Counted from the stretch's first letter, positions 9,073 through 17,960 are shown. The stretch: DNA of 64,000 nucleotides from CBDHGY01 sp965263325 (GCA_965263325.1 CBDHGY010000002.1:2170001-2234000), one strand, 5' to 3'. A program made the numbers and translations. Notes: a model not told the origin generated them from the letters alone.

Positions 9073-9927
9073 CTAATTCTGCTGTAGCTGAGCGAAGAGG
9101 CTTTCTGCGGAGTAGTTGTTCGAATTTGGATTAGCCACTGATAGGCGATCAAGAATTTGATCGTGAATCACGCCATTACTCATACACACATCCGATTTGG
9201 TCATATTCCACGGATTGCCGTCAAAATCAGTAACCTTACCTCCAGCTTCCTCAACACATAGCGCCCCAGCCGCAATGTCCCACGGCGAAATATTAAGGGT
9301 AACAAAAGAGTCCACTCGCCCGGATGCCACAGTGTAGGCCTCGATTGCTGCGGATCCCATTTTGCGAAAATCCTTAATGGCCTCGTTGAGAACACAGCTC
9401 ATTTTTGCGAAACGCAGATTGTTTTTTTCTCCACCGGGACAGCCGACGACGTAAAACTTGCTAAAGTCCTCGGTCGGCGACACAGAAACCCGGCGCCCAT
9501 TTAAGGTGCACCCATGGCCACGCCGGGCAACAGCAATTTCCTCAATAAACGGAGCAAAGACGACACCTGTTATCGGCTTGTTCTCGTACGCTAGGCAAAC
9601 CGAAACTGCGAAAAACGGATTGTGATTTACGTAATTCGAGCTGCCGTCAAGTGGATCAACAACCCAAGTGTAGGGGCTGCCATTGTCCAAGTTTCCAGTT
9701 TCTTCGGTCAGCAAGTTGTGATCTGGGTGGCGCTGAGAGATCAGATCGATAATCAACTTATCAGCCTCATGATCGCGAATAGAAGTGATCTCTTTTGTCA
9801 GTCCTCGGTTTGAAACCGAAAGTGTCTTGCTTCCGTAAACTTCGACGTGATGACGTTTGTACTCACTAAGCAGGTGATTACCGGCCAGTAGCGCTGCGTC
9901 CAATGCTGTTTTTGTAAAAAATTCCAT
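9073..9927 (-). CDS. Inositol-monophosphatase family phosphatase
   Basis: 284 residues from ATG at 9927, which has AGGGA about 7 bases upstream (a GTG precedes it by one codon). Metal-site motifs of the IMPase superfamily are present: TEETG (E75/E76 region), VDPLDGSSNY (about 90-99) and WDIAAG (about 216-221). The family removes phosphate from inositol phosphates, fructose bisphosphate, PAP or related small molecules using Mg2+. It is the first gene of the operon with the MtnK-like kinase and nucleotidyltransferase. Kinase, phosphatase and nucleotidyltransferase together recall the logic of the GDP/ADP-heptose pathways. Substrate not deducible; CysQ-like PAP phosphatase activity linked to the nearby sulfotransferases is another option. 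Confidence 0.85.
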   Translation of the reverse strand: MEFFTKTALDAALLAGNHLLSEYKRHHVEVYGSKTLSVSNRGLTKEITSIRDHEADKLIIDLISQRHPDHNLLTEETGNLDNGSPYTWVVDPLDGSSNYVNHNPFFAVSVCLAYENKPITGVVFAPFIEEIAVARRGHGCTLNGRRVSVSPTEDFSKFYVVGCPGGEKNNLRFAKMSCVLNEAIKDFRKMGSAAIEAYTVASGRVDSFVTLNISPWDIAAGALCVEEAGGKVTDFDGNPWNMTKSDVCMSNGVIHDQILDRLSVANPNSNNYSAESLFAQLQQN

Positions 9928-10141
9928 CACAATATCCCTATTAGAGTCGACAGCTGATTATTGCTGATAAACAGCATTCCACACTCTGGATCGAATGCAC
10001 TTTTCATGCCGATCTTTCAACAGTGAAGCCGAGGGCTGCTTATATAATTACTTTATTGAACGGAAGGGATGATCCCGAACTTTACTTTGGTACACTTTGT
10101 GCATTTAAGTGCGCAGGATAGGTTCGATCAGAGGTGCAAAG

Positions 10142-11110
10142 TTGAAAGCGACCGTCATACTACCTTGCTACAACAGCGAAGATACGATCGGCCAACAAAT
10201 GGACGGTCTGGCTCGGCAAAATTGGCAAGACAACTGGGAATTCATCCTTGCGGACAATGGATCGACTGACCGATCTATCGAAATCGTCCAATCTTATTCT
10301 GACCGTATCCCGAATATGCGAATACTGAATGTGTATTCTGGAGAAGGTGTACGCAACCCACCGTCAGAATCTTACAATAAGGCTTTCAGGGCAGCCAAGA
10401 GCGACATCTTTATAACATGTGAGTCTGATGACGAAGCCGCGGAAGGTTGGCTGGAAAATATGGTTGCGGCCATGCAGTCAGCACATTTCGTTGGATCGGC
10501 GATAGATGATTACAAACTTAACAGCTCGGACCTAATCCGGCCTGGCGAAGGCATGCAAAGCCGAACAGCGGGCTTCCCAAACTTCATAGGCCCTCTGCGA
10601 CTTCCATTTGCGGTCGGGGCAACGATCGGTATTTCGCGCAAGCTATGGGAGACGGTCGGTGATCTTGATGTTGAGATCGGTCATCTTTGGGACATCGATT
10701 TTAGCTGGCGTGCACAATTGGCTGGTTTCGATCTCGTGTTCGTTCCTGATGCACTTATGTATTATCGACAACGAACCACTTTTAAAGGTCGCTACAAACA
10801 AAGTAAAATGTATGGTCAGAGTGCTGCGAGAATAACGGCAAAATATGGCGTCCGCTCAATTGTCAGATATGTTGGCTTTAATGTTTACAATTTAACAAAA
10901 GGCCTATTCTTCCTGGCGATTAGTTTTTTACCCGGAACCCGAAGCCCTCGATACAGGATCAGGCGGGTCGGCAACGCGATCGGCCAGCTGCAGGGCTTGG
11001 GTATCGTGTTGAGGGGTCGCAAAGGTGTAATTGACATTCCAGAACGCCTTAAGCCCCTCACAATAAGAAAGCCAAAACACGAGGGAAATCACAAAAAGAC
11101 GACAAAATGA
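10142..11110 (+). CDS. Glycosyltransferase family 2
   Basis: About 322 residues. GT-A fold signature: ATVILPCYNSED at the N-terminus, ADNGSTDRS, CESDDEA as the DXD-like site and HLWDIDFSWRAQ as the acceptor/ED-type motif. It transfers a sugar from an NDP-sugar to a growing lipid-linked glycan. The C-terminal 100 residues are basic with a hydrophobic stretch (about 245-260), suggesting membrane association. TTG at 10142 is preferred because AGAGG lies upstream and the protein then begins directly with the fold; GTG at 10109 has no ribosome site. It is divergent from the IMPase/MtnK/nucleotidyltransferase operon across 214 bases, so it may use the product of that operon. Confidence 0.82.
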   Translation: MKATVILPCYNSEDTIGQQMDGLARQNWQDNWEFILADNGSTDRSIEIVQSYSDRIPNMRILNVYSGEGVRNPPSESYNKAFRAAKSDIFITCESDDEAAEGWLENMVAAMQSAHFVGSAIDDYKLNSSDLIRPGEGMQSRTAGFPNFIGPLRLPFAVGATIGISRKLWETVGDLDVEIGHLWDIDFSWRAQLAGFDLVFVPDALMYYRQRTTFKGRYKQSKMYGQSAARITAKYGVRSIVRYVGFNVYNLTKGLFFLAISFLPGTRSPRYRIRRVGNAIGQLQGLGIVLRGRKGVIDIPERLKPLTIRKPKHEGNHKKTTK

Positions 11111-11134
11111 TATCTGGTGTGTGATGCATGAGTG

Positions 11135-11535
11135 CATCTGCGAGACATCTTCTTCTTTGTAGTTGAAACGAGGATCAACCACAGGAGAGAAACTATTGAA
11201 CGCATCCACGACAGTTAGGATCCTGAGTTTGAATCCTGTCATATGTTCGTCATGGGCAAAGTCCATCGCCCTGGTCTCATTGACGGTAGGCTCATCCTTA
11301 GGGTCATCAAGACGCTTGGCTTTGACCCGCTGCTTAGCCGATTTGTTACACAGCTGCAGACCCAGTTCATTTTGAAGCCCATAATTGCGCTTGGCATTTA
11401 CAGGCCACCCTTCACGCCTAACCGTGACGTCGATCCGCCCGTAGCCGCAACGCACACGAATTTCGGCGCTTCCTTGATCCGCTTCTTCAAATCGGCCTGA
11501 TTGCTACGAACTGATGTGGCTTCTTCATCAGCCAA
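11135..11535 (-). pseudogene. IS3-family transposase (OrfB) remnant
   Basis: The minus strand encodes RCGYGRIDVTVRREGW, a QLCNKSAKQRVKAKR stretch, ETRAMDFAHD and ILTVVDAFNSFSP, matching the start of the OrfB/rve integrase core of IS3-family (IS407-like) transposases. The upstream piece DLKKRIKE is in another frame, so a frameshift lies near 11470. After EEDV (about 11140) homology stops, so most of the DDE domain is missing. There is no OrfA and I see no terminal inverted repeats. An inactive relic in the gap between a glycosyltransferase and the GH16 gene. Confidence 0.75.
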
Positions 11536-11559
11536 AGAAATTGGCAGGAATGTAATCTG

Positions 11560-12387
11560 TTAACGCACGCTTACTGGAATCGCCGGACACTCATCTTCCG
11601 ATACTGACTTATACATTCTGACATAGTCGACTTTTGTGTCAGCTGGCAGCCGATCATCATCCATTGTGCCAGCCCATTTTGTTCCAAGAACAACTTCGCT
11701 CGTCAGCAAGATGTACTGCTCCACTTGGGAGATCAGATTTGGATCATCGATCTTCCAGGTTTGCCGTCCATCCACGTACCAAGTGTAAGATCCGCTACAC
11801 CACCGAAGCCCATACACGCGCCAATCTTCGACGCGCCCTGGCAATTCATACCGATTGTTTTTAGATTTCTGCTTCAGTATTCCATACCCATCATAATGAA
11901 TTGCCTGCGAAATGCTGGTATTCGGGACCCGGCCGAAACCTTCGACAATGTCGATTTCTGTTCCATCGCGTCCTGAATTGTTGTTGTTGTGAATTGTGCC
12001 TTTTGGCATCAACCAGAACGCCGACCATTGCCCTGGCGCTGTATCGAGCTTAATTCGCGCCTCAAAATATCCAAATTTTTGGGCTACTAGCAAGCGAGAT
12101 AATCGCCGGGTTCTTAAAAAGCCTGTATGGTATTCGTCACCGACTTTGGAAGTGCGAAGAACGAGATTTCCATTTTCGGTGAAAGCATTATCCCGAGTAC
12201 GAATCGAATCTTTGCGAGGCCCAAGTTGAATGTCCCAAAAAGCCTCATTGATTGGCCCATCAAACTCGTCTTCCCATATTAGTTGCCATTGATCTTCTAA
12301 TACGGCGTCTAATAATGCGTCCTCACTAATTGCAGAACTCGACAACATACAAAGCACCGAAATTAAAATGGTTGCACGGTTAAACAC
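11560..12387 (-). CDS. Secreted GH16 family glycoside hydrolase
   Basis: 275 residues with an N-terminal signal peptide (about 1-21, ending ..SSAISE). The catalytic GH16 motif is EIDIVE (nucleophile E144, D146, acid/base E149). WEDEFDG near the start, FGYFEARIK, GQWSAFWLMP and the VDYVRMYK end are typical of the lectin-like beta-sandwich of laminarinase/lichenase enzymes. GH16 enzymes in polysaccharide loci (ExoK type) trim the polymer after export, so it is likely periplasmic or extracellular. It lies alone in the minus direction, with the IS3 remnant downstream and a sulfotransferase gene upstream. Substrate (beta-1,3 or beta-1,4 glucan, galactan) not determined. Confidence 0.88.
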   Translation of the reverse strand: MFNRATILISVLCMLSSSAISEDALLDAVLEDQWQLIWEDEFDGPINEAFWDIQLGPRKDSIRTRDNAFTENGNLVLRTSKVGDEYHTGFLRTRRLSRLLVAQKFGYFEARIKLDTAPGQWSAFWLMPKGTIHNNNNSGRDGTEIDIVEGFGRVPNTSISQAIHYDGYGILKQKSKNNRYELPGRVEDWRVYGLRWCSGSYTWYVDGRQTWKIDDPNLISQVEQYILLTSEVVLGTKWAGTMDDDRLPADTKVDYVRMYKSVSEDECPAIPVSVR

Positions 12388-12601
12388 TGTCTAAATCCAG
12401 ATAAATTCTTCGTCGCCGAATACCCAAACCACCCTGATCCAAATATATCAAGTCCGCGTCAGTGAATTAACTACCAACAAAGATGATGGGCGAAGTAGTG
12501 TAACCGCTTGCCTTGCGAGTCGCGTTCATCGAAGGACTATCTGTGCGATTAGCAAGTTTAAAAAAAATCCAATTCGCCCCAATAACCGATCCTTTGCGAG
12601 A

Positions 12602-13588
12602 TCAAATTTGGCCAACATCAGCTATCGCACCGAATTTAGCAACGGCTTCAGCCCAGAGGTCTTTCGTTTCAGAATAAATTCGTTGAATGACCTCCGGCTC
12701 GAGACGTTTTTTCCAACTCTCCAGCAGCTCCGCGCTCGCGCGCTTATGCATGTGCTGGCTATGCTTGGAGGGGTCCACAACATTCTCACCGCTTGTGAAT
12801 TCGAGGATTTTTTGGCGCACAGGCTCTGTCACCTCAAGCTGAATATCTGAGAAGATCCGCTCGAACGTTGGCTCAGGAGCCAAGCAAAGCTCGTCATGCA
12901 AAACATATGTCCATTCCGGATAGAGGGATTGGAAATCCAATGTCCACTGCGTGAATATTTTCCACTGCAAGATGAGCGCGCCAACCAGATCTTCTTTGTT
13001 CGCGCTCCACTTTGCGATCTCAGCATCCAATTTACCGGTTGAAACCGGAAGCTGGTGATCAACGAGGAAGCGCGTTTCCGGCTCCCAGCCCAATTTCAGG
13101 AATGACGAGACGACCCCACCCGGGTGACGAACCAGAATAATCACCTTGGCTCCGTACTGCCTGGCAATCCAGTCAGAAGAGAAAAATGCAATCGGATCTT
13201 TCAAGCTCACGCGCTGAGCGGGCCAGAAATTTACCGGTTCTTGTATCAGCTTCTTCAGTGCTAATAGTGCCGATACCTCACCACTTTTTCCACGATTTCG
13301 GTGCGCTGGATATTCGACGACAGCGCGGGGCAATTTGCCGATCCGGCTGCCAAAGTGCGACAGCTGCACAAGCCCATCGACATTCGGCTTATAAGGAGCG
13401 TCATTCGAGTCGGTCAGCCGGAAGAACTTTTGTGGCAAGCCGAGATTGTAGTGAAATTGATGATTGAAGGGCTCATAGACTTCGAAAACATCTGGTGAGG
13501 CGGAAATTATTTTGCCGCAGAACGTCGTTCCCGAGCGGGGGCCGCCGGTGATGAGTATCGGAGTTCTGCTGGCATCCGTATCAAGCAT
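12602..13588 (-). CDS. Sulfotransferase family protein
   Basis: 328 residues. The N-terminal PAPS-binding loop (5'-PSB) is GGPRSGTTF (about 15-23), and the 3'-phosphate site is VIILVRHPGGVVSS (about 149-162). These are the two signatures of the P-loop sulfotransferase superfamily, which moves sulfate from PAPS to a hydroxyl or amine of a glycan or small molecule. No signal peptide, so cytoplasmic, probably acting on a lipid-linked precursor. It is the first of two sulfotransferases in this locus. It is separated by 214 bases with no recognisable gene from the GH16 gene downstream. Confidence 0.82.
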   Translation of the reverse strand: MLDTDASRTPILITGGPRSGTTFCGKIISASPDVFEVYEPFNHQFHYNLGLPQKFFRLTDSNDAPYKPNVDGLVQLSHFGSRIGKLPRAVVEYPAHRNRGKSGEVSALLALKKLIQEPVNFWPAQRVSLKDPIAFFSSDWIARQYGAKVIILVRHPGGVVSSFLKLGWEPETRFLVDHQLPVSTGKLDAEIAKWSANKEDLVGALILQWKIFTQWTLDFQSLYPEWTYVLHDELCLAPEPTFERIFSDIQLEVTEPVRQKILEFTSGENVVDPSKHSQHMHKRASAELLESWKKRLEPEVIQRIYSETKDLWAEAVAKFGAIADVGQI

Positions 13589-13702
13589 TTAGACAATTCC
13601 GTATTGGTGCACCTTGAGCGGCCGTTCGATCAAAGCAGAAATTGTTCCAATACTCGTACATAATGAACCTGTGCACCGTGTGAAGATATAGACACTAGCG
13701 AC

Positions 13703-14030
13703 CTATGAGGTCAGTAAGCGTCGAACATCCTGAATATACTGTCGAAAACCGAACCAAAGCACGCAGGCATAAACGACGGCCCCTATAAGAGAAAGAAAAA
13801 TCAGTCTCAAGAGAGGTGCCGCGTCTGCCATAAGGCGAGGCATTCCGAAGCAAACGAGTGCCATACCCGCTAGAATAGGGGTCGGCTTTTTACTTTCAAA
13901 TATGCGCACGAACGCTTGCGAGAATCAAAAAGATGAAACGAGCCATGACCTTGGAGATCAAGGTGCTAACCCATGACGGAGCGCCCCGCGCTGCCAAACC
14001 CTCTGCGGGGGATATCTGGATTTTTGGATT
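13703..14030 (-). pseudogene. Remnant of a Wzx-type flippase (N- and C-terminal pieces)
   Basis: A 68-codon GTG-started minus-strand frame (13703-13909) ends like a polysaccharide flippase: two hydrophobic spans (TPILAGMALVCFG and LLRLIFLSLIGAVVYACVLWF) then a basic tail. Just upstream, other frames read GFGSAGRSVMG and then STLISKVMARFIFLILASVR, which look like the first helix of a Wzx/MATE-like protein, with a frameshift near 13975 and another shift before the C-terminal piece. A full protein would need about 400 residues, so the middle is deleted. Assignment rests on pattern only. No intact flippase is visible in the window. Confidence 0.42.
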
Positions 14031-14075
14031 GCACGTCTTTGAGCTCCTGACAGACGAAACTATATTTCGGTGCCT

Positions 14076-14990
14076 CTAGGCAGCCTGCGTTTCCATTCTC
14101 GCCTCAAAGGCGCGCACTTCATCCGACCAGAGCTGGTAGTAATCCGGGCTAACATCTTGAAAGCCTTCGAGGTTTAGCTTTGACAGTTCAATGATCCGGC
14201 CTGCAAGTTCTGGCGGAATCAACATGTTTGGGCTTTTATTCGCGACTGTGTCCAAAGCGTCAGTCATTTCTGATGACCATTGCTCAGGACCAGCCACACC
14301 GATGAAATCACAAAGTTTTTTATAGAAGCCTCTTGGGTTAACTTTCATCTCATCAAAGTATCCCACATAGACCTGATCTGGTGAGTAAGCCTCCTGCCAG
14401 CGCTGAACAAGGTCCTTGTAGCGACCGATAAGTCTCTTCTTGTCTTCAATTTGTTCGTTGAATTTCTGCATCTCCAGAACGTCGCGCTCGCGTTTTTTCA
14501 GTGCGATCATTCGGAAGTAGGACCAATGCAAATCAATTGGACTGCGCAGCAGAATGATAATCTTCGTATCAGGAAACCGTCTTGCAACATCGCGGCAATC
14601 TTCTGCCGTTAGCCAGAAGTAGTTAACTGTAATGTCACCTGACACTTTATCAGAATGAAAGAGAGAACAGTACCATTTGTCGTTCCCATTGAGGCCGAAG
14701 TAGTATCTGCGGACTGACTGGCGCTGATACGAGTTTCCGAGCCAGGTTGTCGGTGATTTCAGGATCCTGAACAGAAAGGCGCGATCTTGCTGTGCCGGCC
14801 ATTTGCGCTGAAACATCGAGAAAATGCGAGGAGAGCCATATCCCAATTGTTTATTCAGCAGGAACTTCACTTCTTTTACGGGCGGCATGGCTACGTCGGC
14901 ATGCTGGTCTAGAACTTGGTGAACACTCGTCGTTCCTGCCTTGGGGAGGCCCACACACAGAAAATCCGGCTTTGTTTGATTTTGAGACAT
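14076..14990 (-). CDS. Sulfotransferase family protein (heparan-sulfate type)
   Basis: 304 residues. VGLPKAGTTS (about 13-22) is the 5'-PSB P-loop for PAPS, and TKIIILLRSPIDLHWSYF (about 142-159) holds the 3'-phosphate site, as in heparan sulfate N- and O-sulfotransferases. Cytoplasmic, no signal peptide. It differs clearly from the sulfotransferase at 12602-13588, so the two probably modify different positions or sugars. It is divergently arranged with the ExoA-like glycosyltransferase across 286 bases that hold no gene. Substrate unknown. Confidence 0.85.
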   Translation of the reverse strand: MSQNQTKPDFLCVGLPKAGTTSVHQVLDQHADVAMPPVKEVKFLLNKQLGYGSPRIFSMFQRKWPAQQDRAFLFRILKSPTTWLGNSYQRQSVRRYYFGLNGNDKWYCSLFHSDKVSGDITVNYFWLTAEDCRDVARRFPDTKIIILLRSPIDLHWSYFRMIALKKRERDVLEMQKFNEQIEDKKRLIGRYKDLVQRWQEAYSPDQVYVGYFDEMKVNPRGFYKKLCDFIGVAGPEQWSSEMTDALDTVANKSPNMLIPPELAGRIIELSKLNLEGFQDVSPDYYQLWSDEVRAFEARMETQAA

Positions 14991-15276
14991 TTCGAATATC
15001 CAACAACGCTAACGAGTCGCGTTCGCTTTCTTTGAGACCAAGTCTGCAAAATCGCAACCAAGTTAGTGCGGCTTTATAAGGCAACAGCTCCTTGTAACTT
15101 GATCAAAAATCTGCCTTCAAGATTCTAATTAGTTCTCAATCGCGAATTCAGGATCATAAATCAGGTTCGGCGATGATTGAGCAATGCTATCGGTCCGAAG
15201 GCCCACCAGTGATGGCAGGCCTCTTGCTTTGTCGATAGACAAATAAAAATGCAACCAACTCCATTGGCGATATAAA

Positions 15277-16326
15277 ATGAGTAGTTCCGAAAAAACCGCC
15301 AATGTTGATGTTACCGCCATTCTCGTGGTGGTGCCCACTCTGAACGAAGAAGCTCATATCGAAAGTTGCGTACGCTCACTTATGCGCGGCGACGATCGCT
15401 TAAGAGACATCACAGTTGCCATCACCGATGGCGGTAGCACTGACAGAACGCGAGAAATCGTCACGCAGCTTCAAAACGAATTCCAAAATTTGGAACTGCT
15501 CCATAATCCCAAAAAGCTACAATCTGCAGCGATTAATCTAGCGGCAGCACGACTGAGCAATGAACGTACAAAGTTTCTGATCAGATGTGACGCGCACTCG
15601 ATTTATCCAGACAACTTCATTCTCGACGTTGCGCAATCTCTGGTGTCTAAAGATGCAGAATCGGTAGTCATTCCGATGGACGCGGTGGGAACAACCTGTT
15701 TCGAAAAAGCCAACGCATGGATCGTCGACACACCGCTTGGGTCTGGCGGCGCAGCGCATCGCGGCGGAACCATTTCAGGTTATGTTGACCACGGTCATCA
15801 CGCAGGCTTTCTGCTGAGCGCATTTTTGGATACCGGCGGTTACGACGAAACTTTTTCTCACAATGAAGACGCTGAATATGATGAGCGCCTGCGGGCTCGT
15901 GGCGGCCGCATATATCTGGATGCTAACATTCGCATTAAATATGTCCCCCGAGGAAACCTTAAATCATTGGCCAAGCAGTACTTTAACTATGGCAAAGGCC
16001 GCGCACGAAACATTGCAAAACACAGACAATCACTGAGACCTCGCCAACTCATTCCGGTCATCGCGCTTGTTGGGAATCTGGTTGGTCTAATATTCGGGAT
16101 GTTTTGGTGGCCACTTTTATTGTTGCCGCTCGGATATGTCAGCATCCTCGCCGCAGCATCGACTTGGATAGCGCTTAGCAAGGGTGCGCTTTGTGGACTT
16201 TGGGCGGGGCCAGCGTTGGGAGCGATGCATATGTCATGGGCCGCCGGATTTATTCGACAAAAATTCTCTGAAAAACCAACGAAATCTCTGGGAACAAACT
16301 ATATATCACAGACAGGTGCAAAATGA
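15277..16326 (+). CDS. ExoA-like glycosyltransferase family 2
   Basis: 349 residues. VVVPTLNEEAHI and ITDGGSTDRT form the GT-A nucleotide fold. RCDAHSIYP contains the DXD-type site, HNEDAEYDERLRARGG is the base region, and two or three C-terminal hydrophobic spans (about 263-300) anchor it to the inner membrane. Overall layout matches the succinoglycan ExoA group, which adds an early sugar to the lipid-linked repeat. The stop overlaps the start of the following phosphoesterase gene (ATGA), so the two are co-translated. Donor and linkage unknown. Confidence 0.85.
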   Translation: MSSSEKTANVDVTAILVVVPTLNEEAHIESCVRSLMRGDDRLRDITVAITDGGSTDRTREIVTQLQNEFQNLELLHNPKKLQSAAINLAAARLSNERTKFLIRCDAHSIYPDNFILDVAQSLVSKDAESVVIPMDAVGTTCFEKANAWIVDTPLGSGGAAHRGGTISGYVDHGHHAGFLLSAFLDTGGYDETFSHNEDAEYDERLRARGGRIYLDANIRIKYVPRGNLKSLAKQYFNYGKGRARNIAKHRQSLRPRQLIPVIALVGNLVGLIFGMFWWPLLLLPLGYVSILAAASTWIALSKGALCGLWAGPALGAMHMSWAAGFIRQKFSEKPTKSLGTNYISQTGAK

Positions 16327-17282
16327 AGCGGGGCCCTCAGGATAAGAGTATGTCAATCGTAACCGATCTAATCGCTTTGCTTAAAACTACTTTTGCGAGT
16401 GCCTCATCCGGTTTACAGTCGTTATACGCGCATGTCTTGTCTAGAATTGCCTCCATCAGGAAGCATTTCAAAGATAATCCGCTCGATGGAAGTACTTTTC
16501 GGCGAGCGCGCTCGGCAGAAGCCATAGCGCCGCGCCGCACCACTGTTCCAGAAAATACGTGCGTTTACGCGATCGGCGATATTCATGGGCGCATGGACTT
16601 ACTCGCGAAGCTAATCGAGAAAATCGAGGCCGATGTCCGATCTCTCCCTTCAGATATTGAAGTCTCGCTTGTCTTCCTTGGAGACTATATCGACCGCGGC
16701 CTCCAATCAAAACAAGTAATCGAATACTTCCTGAGCGGCGCGCTCGATGCCTACAACCCCGTTTACCTGATGGGTAACCACGAAGAAGCGCTCCTCAGAT
16801 TCGTTCATGACGCGAATTTTGGGCAAATCTGGGCCAGCTATGGCGGCGTAGAGACATTATATTCCTACGGCTTTCAAGTTCCGGCTCAATCGCCAACGGG
16901 CGATCCGATGAACGGCAGCGGCGTCGAGGACGCTTGGCATAAACTTTGGGGACGGTTTTGTAGCGATATGCCAGAAGATCATCTGCGCTTTTATCGGCGG
17001 CTCAAGCCGTATCATTCCGTTGGCGATTATGTGTTTGTGCACGCTGGCATGCGTCCGGGAATACCGATCGAGAATCAATCCGTAAGCGATCTATTCTGGA
17101 TCAGAGACGAGTTTCTCAACGACCGGCGAGAATTCGATAAAATCATCGTCCATGGTCATACACCGGCAGACAAAGTTTTTCGTGATAATCGCCGGATTGG
17201 CTTAGATACAGGCGCATATATCACCGGCTGCCTATCGGCTGGGCGCTTTTGGTCTGACGAGGTGAAATTTATTTCAACTTAG
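16323..17282 (+). CDS. PPP-family metallophosphoesterase
   Basis: 319 residues. Metal-ligand blocks GDIHGR (85-90), GDYIDRG (120-126), GNHEE (151-155), a later FVHAGMRPG and VHGHTP are all present, the full signature of bacterial PPP serine/threonine phosphatases and ApaH-like enzymes. The first 75 residues are an extra, poorly conserved N-terminal part; an internal Met at residue 10 is an alternative start. It overlaps the upstream ExoA-like gene by four bases and is followed by the OPX lipoprotein gene. Position suggests control of polysaccharide synthesis by dephosphorylation, or removal of phosphate from a precursor. Target unknown. Confidence 0.85.
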   Translation: MKRGPQDKSMSIVTDLIALLKTTFASASSGLQSLYAHVLSRIASIRKHFKDNPLDGSTFRRARSAEAIAPRRTTVPENTCVYAIGDIHGRMDLLAKLIEKIEADVRSLPSDIEVSLVFLGDYIDRGLQSKQVIEYFLSGALDAYNPVYLMGNHEEALLRFVHDANFGQIWASYGGVETLYSYGFQVPAQSPTGDPMNGSGVEDAWHKLWGRFCSDMPEDHLRFYRRLKPYHSVGDYVFVHAGMRPGIPIENQSVSDLFWIRDEFLNDRREFDKIIVHGHTPADKVFRDNRRIGLDTGAYITGCLSAGRFWSDEVKFIST

Positions 17283-17372
17283 TTCACTTAAAGCGTAATT
17301 TTGTATGTACTCGGACAATGTATTGTTGTACATGAATTTCAAGAAAGGCTAATAGACTTGGGTGACTGGACC

Positions 17373-17954
17373 ATGCTGCTTAGGAATTCAATCGGACAAA
17401 TCCTGACTGCCACAATAGGAGCGTTCATTCTATCTGCCTGTGCCAGCACTGCGCCCCAGCCTATTGCCGAGTCCACCACATCTATCCGAGAGAACGTTGA
17501 CTATCGATTGGGTAGCGGAGACGATCTTCGGATTACAGTATTTGGACAAGACGATCTGTCTGGCGAGTACAACATTGACGGTTCCGGCAACATTTCGATG
17601 CCACTGGTCGGACAAGTTCGGGTGATCGATCTGACCACTTCTGGTGTTGAGGCGAAAATCGCGGCGGCGCTTGAGGGCGATTATCTGCGGAACCCGCGCG
17701 TCAGCGCTGAGGTGACAAACTACCGACCGTATACAATTTTGGGTGAAGTTCGCGCGCCAGGGCAATTTCCATATAGGTCAGGCTTAACCGTTATAGAGGC
17801 AGTTGCTCAGGCCGGCGGGTTCACATACCGAGCCAATGAAAACACTGTCGTGATCAAGAGCAAAGACGCCTCTCAGGAAGTAACGGTAGCTCTCGACGGG
17901 AATACCTTGGTTCAACCGGGGGATTCTATAACAATCAAAGAACGGTTCTTTTAG
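17373..17954 (+). CDS. OPX/Wza-type polysaccharide export lipoprotein
   Basis: 193 residues from ATG at 17373 (the open frame extends to a TTG at 17301). The lipobox LSAC puts the lipidated Cys at residue 23. The poly_export domain follows (YRLGSGDDLRITVFGQDDLSG, about 45-66), then an SLBB-like part (YTILGEVRAPGQFPY). Family members form or gate the outer-membrane exit for capsule and exopolysaccharide. It is a short form without the long C-terminal helix of E. coli Wza, so a separate barrel such as the one at 23046-24353 may complete the channel. A hairpin follows the stop. Confidence 0.9.
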   Translation: MLLRNSIGQILTATIGAFILSACASTAPQPIAESTTSIRENVDYRLGSGDDLRITVFGQDDLSGEYNIDGSGNISMPLVGQVRVIDLTTSGVEAKIAAALEGDYLRNPRVSAEVTNYRPYTILGEVRAPGQFPYRSGLTVIEAVAQAGGFTYRANENTVVIKSKDASQEVTVALDGNTLVQPGDSITIKERFF

Positions 17955-17960
17955 TCAGAC

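Noticed and set aside
11219..11250. tRNA T-arm-like GAGTTTGAATCCTG
   Set aside because: Explained by the IS3 transposase remnant on the other strand, and no cloverleaf fits around it.
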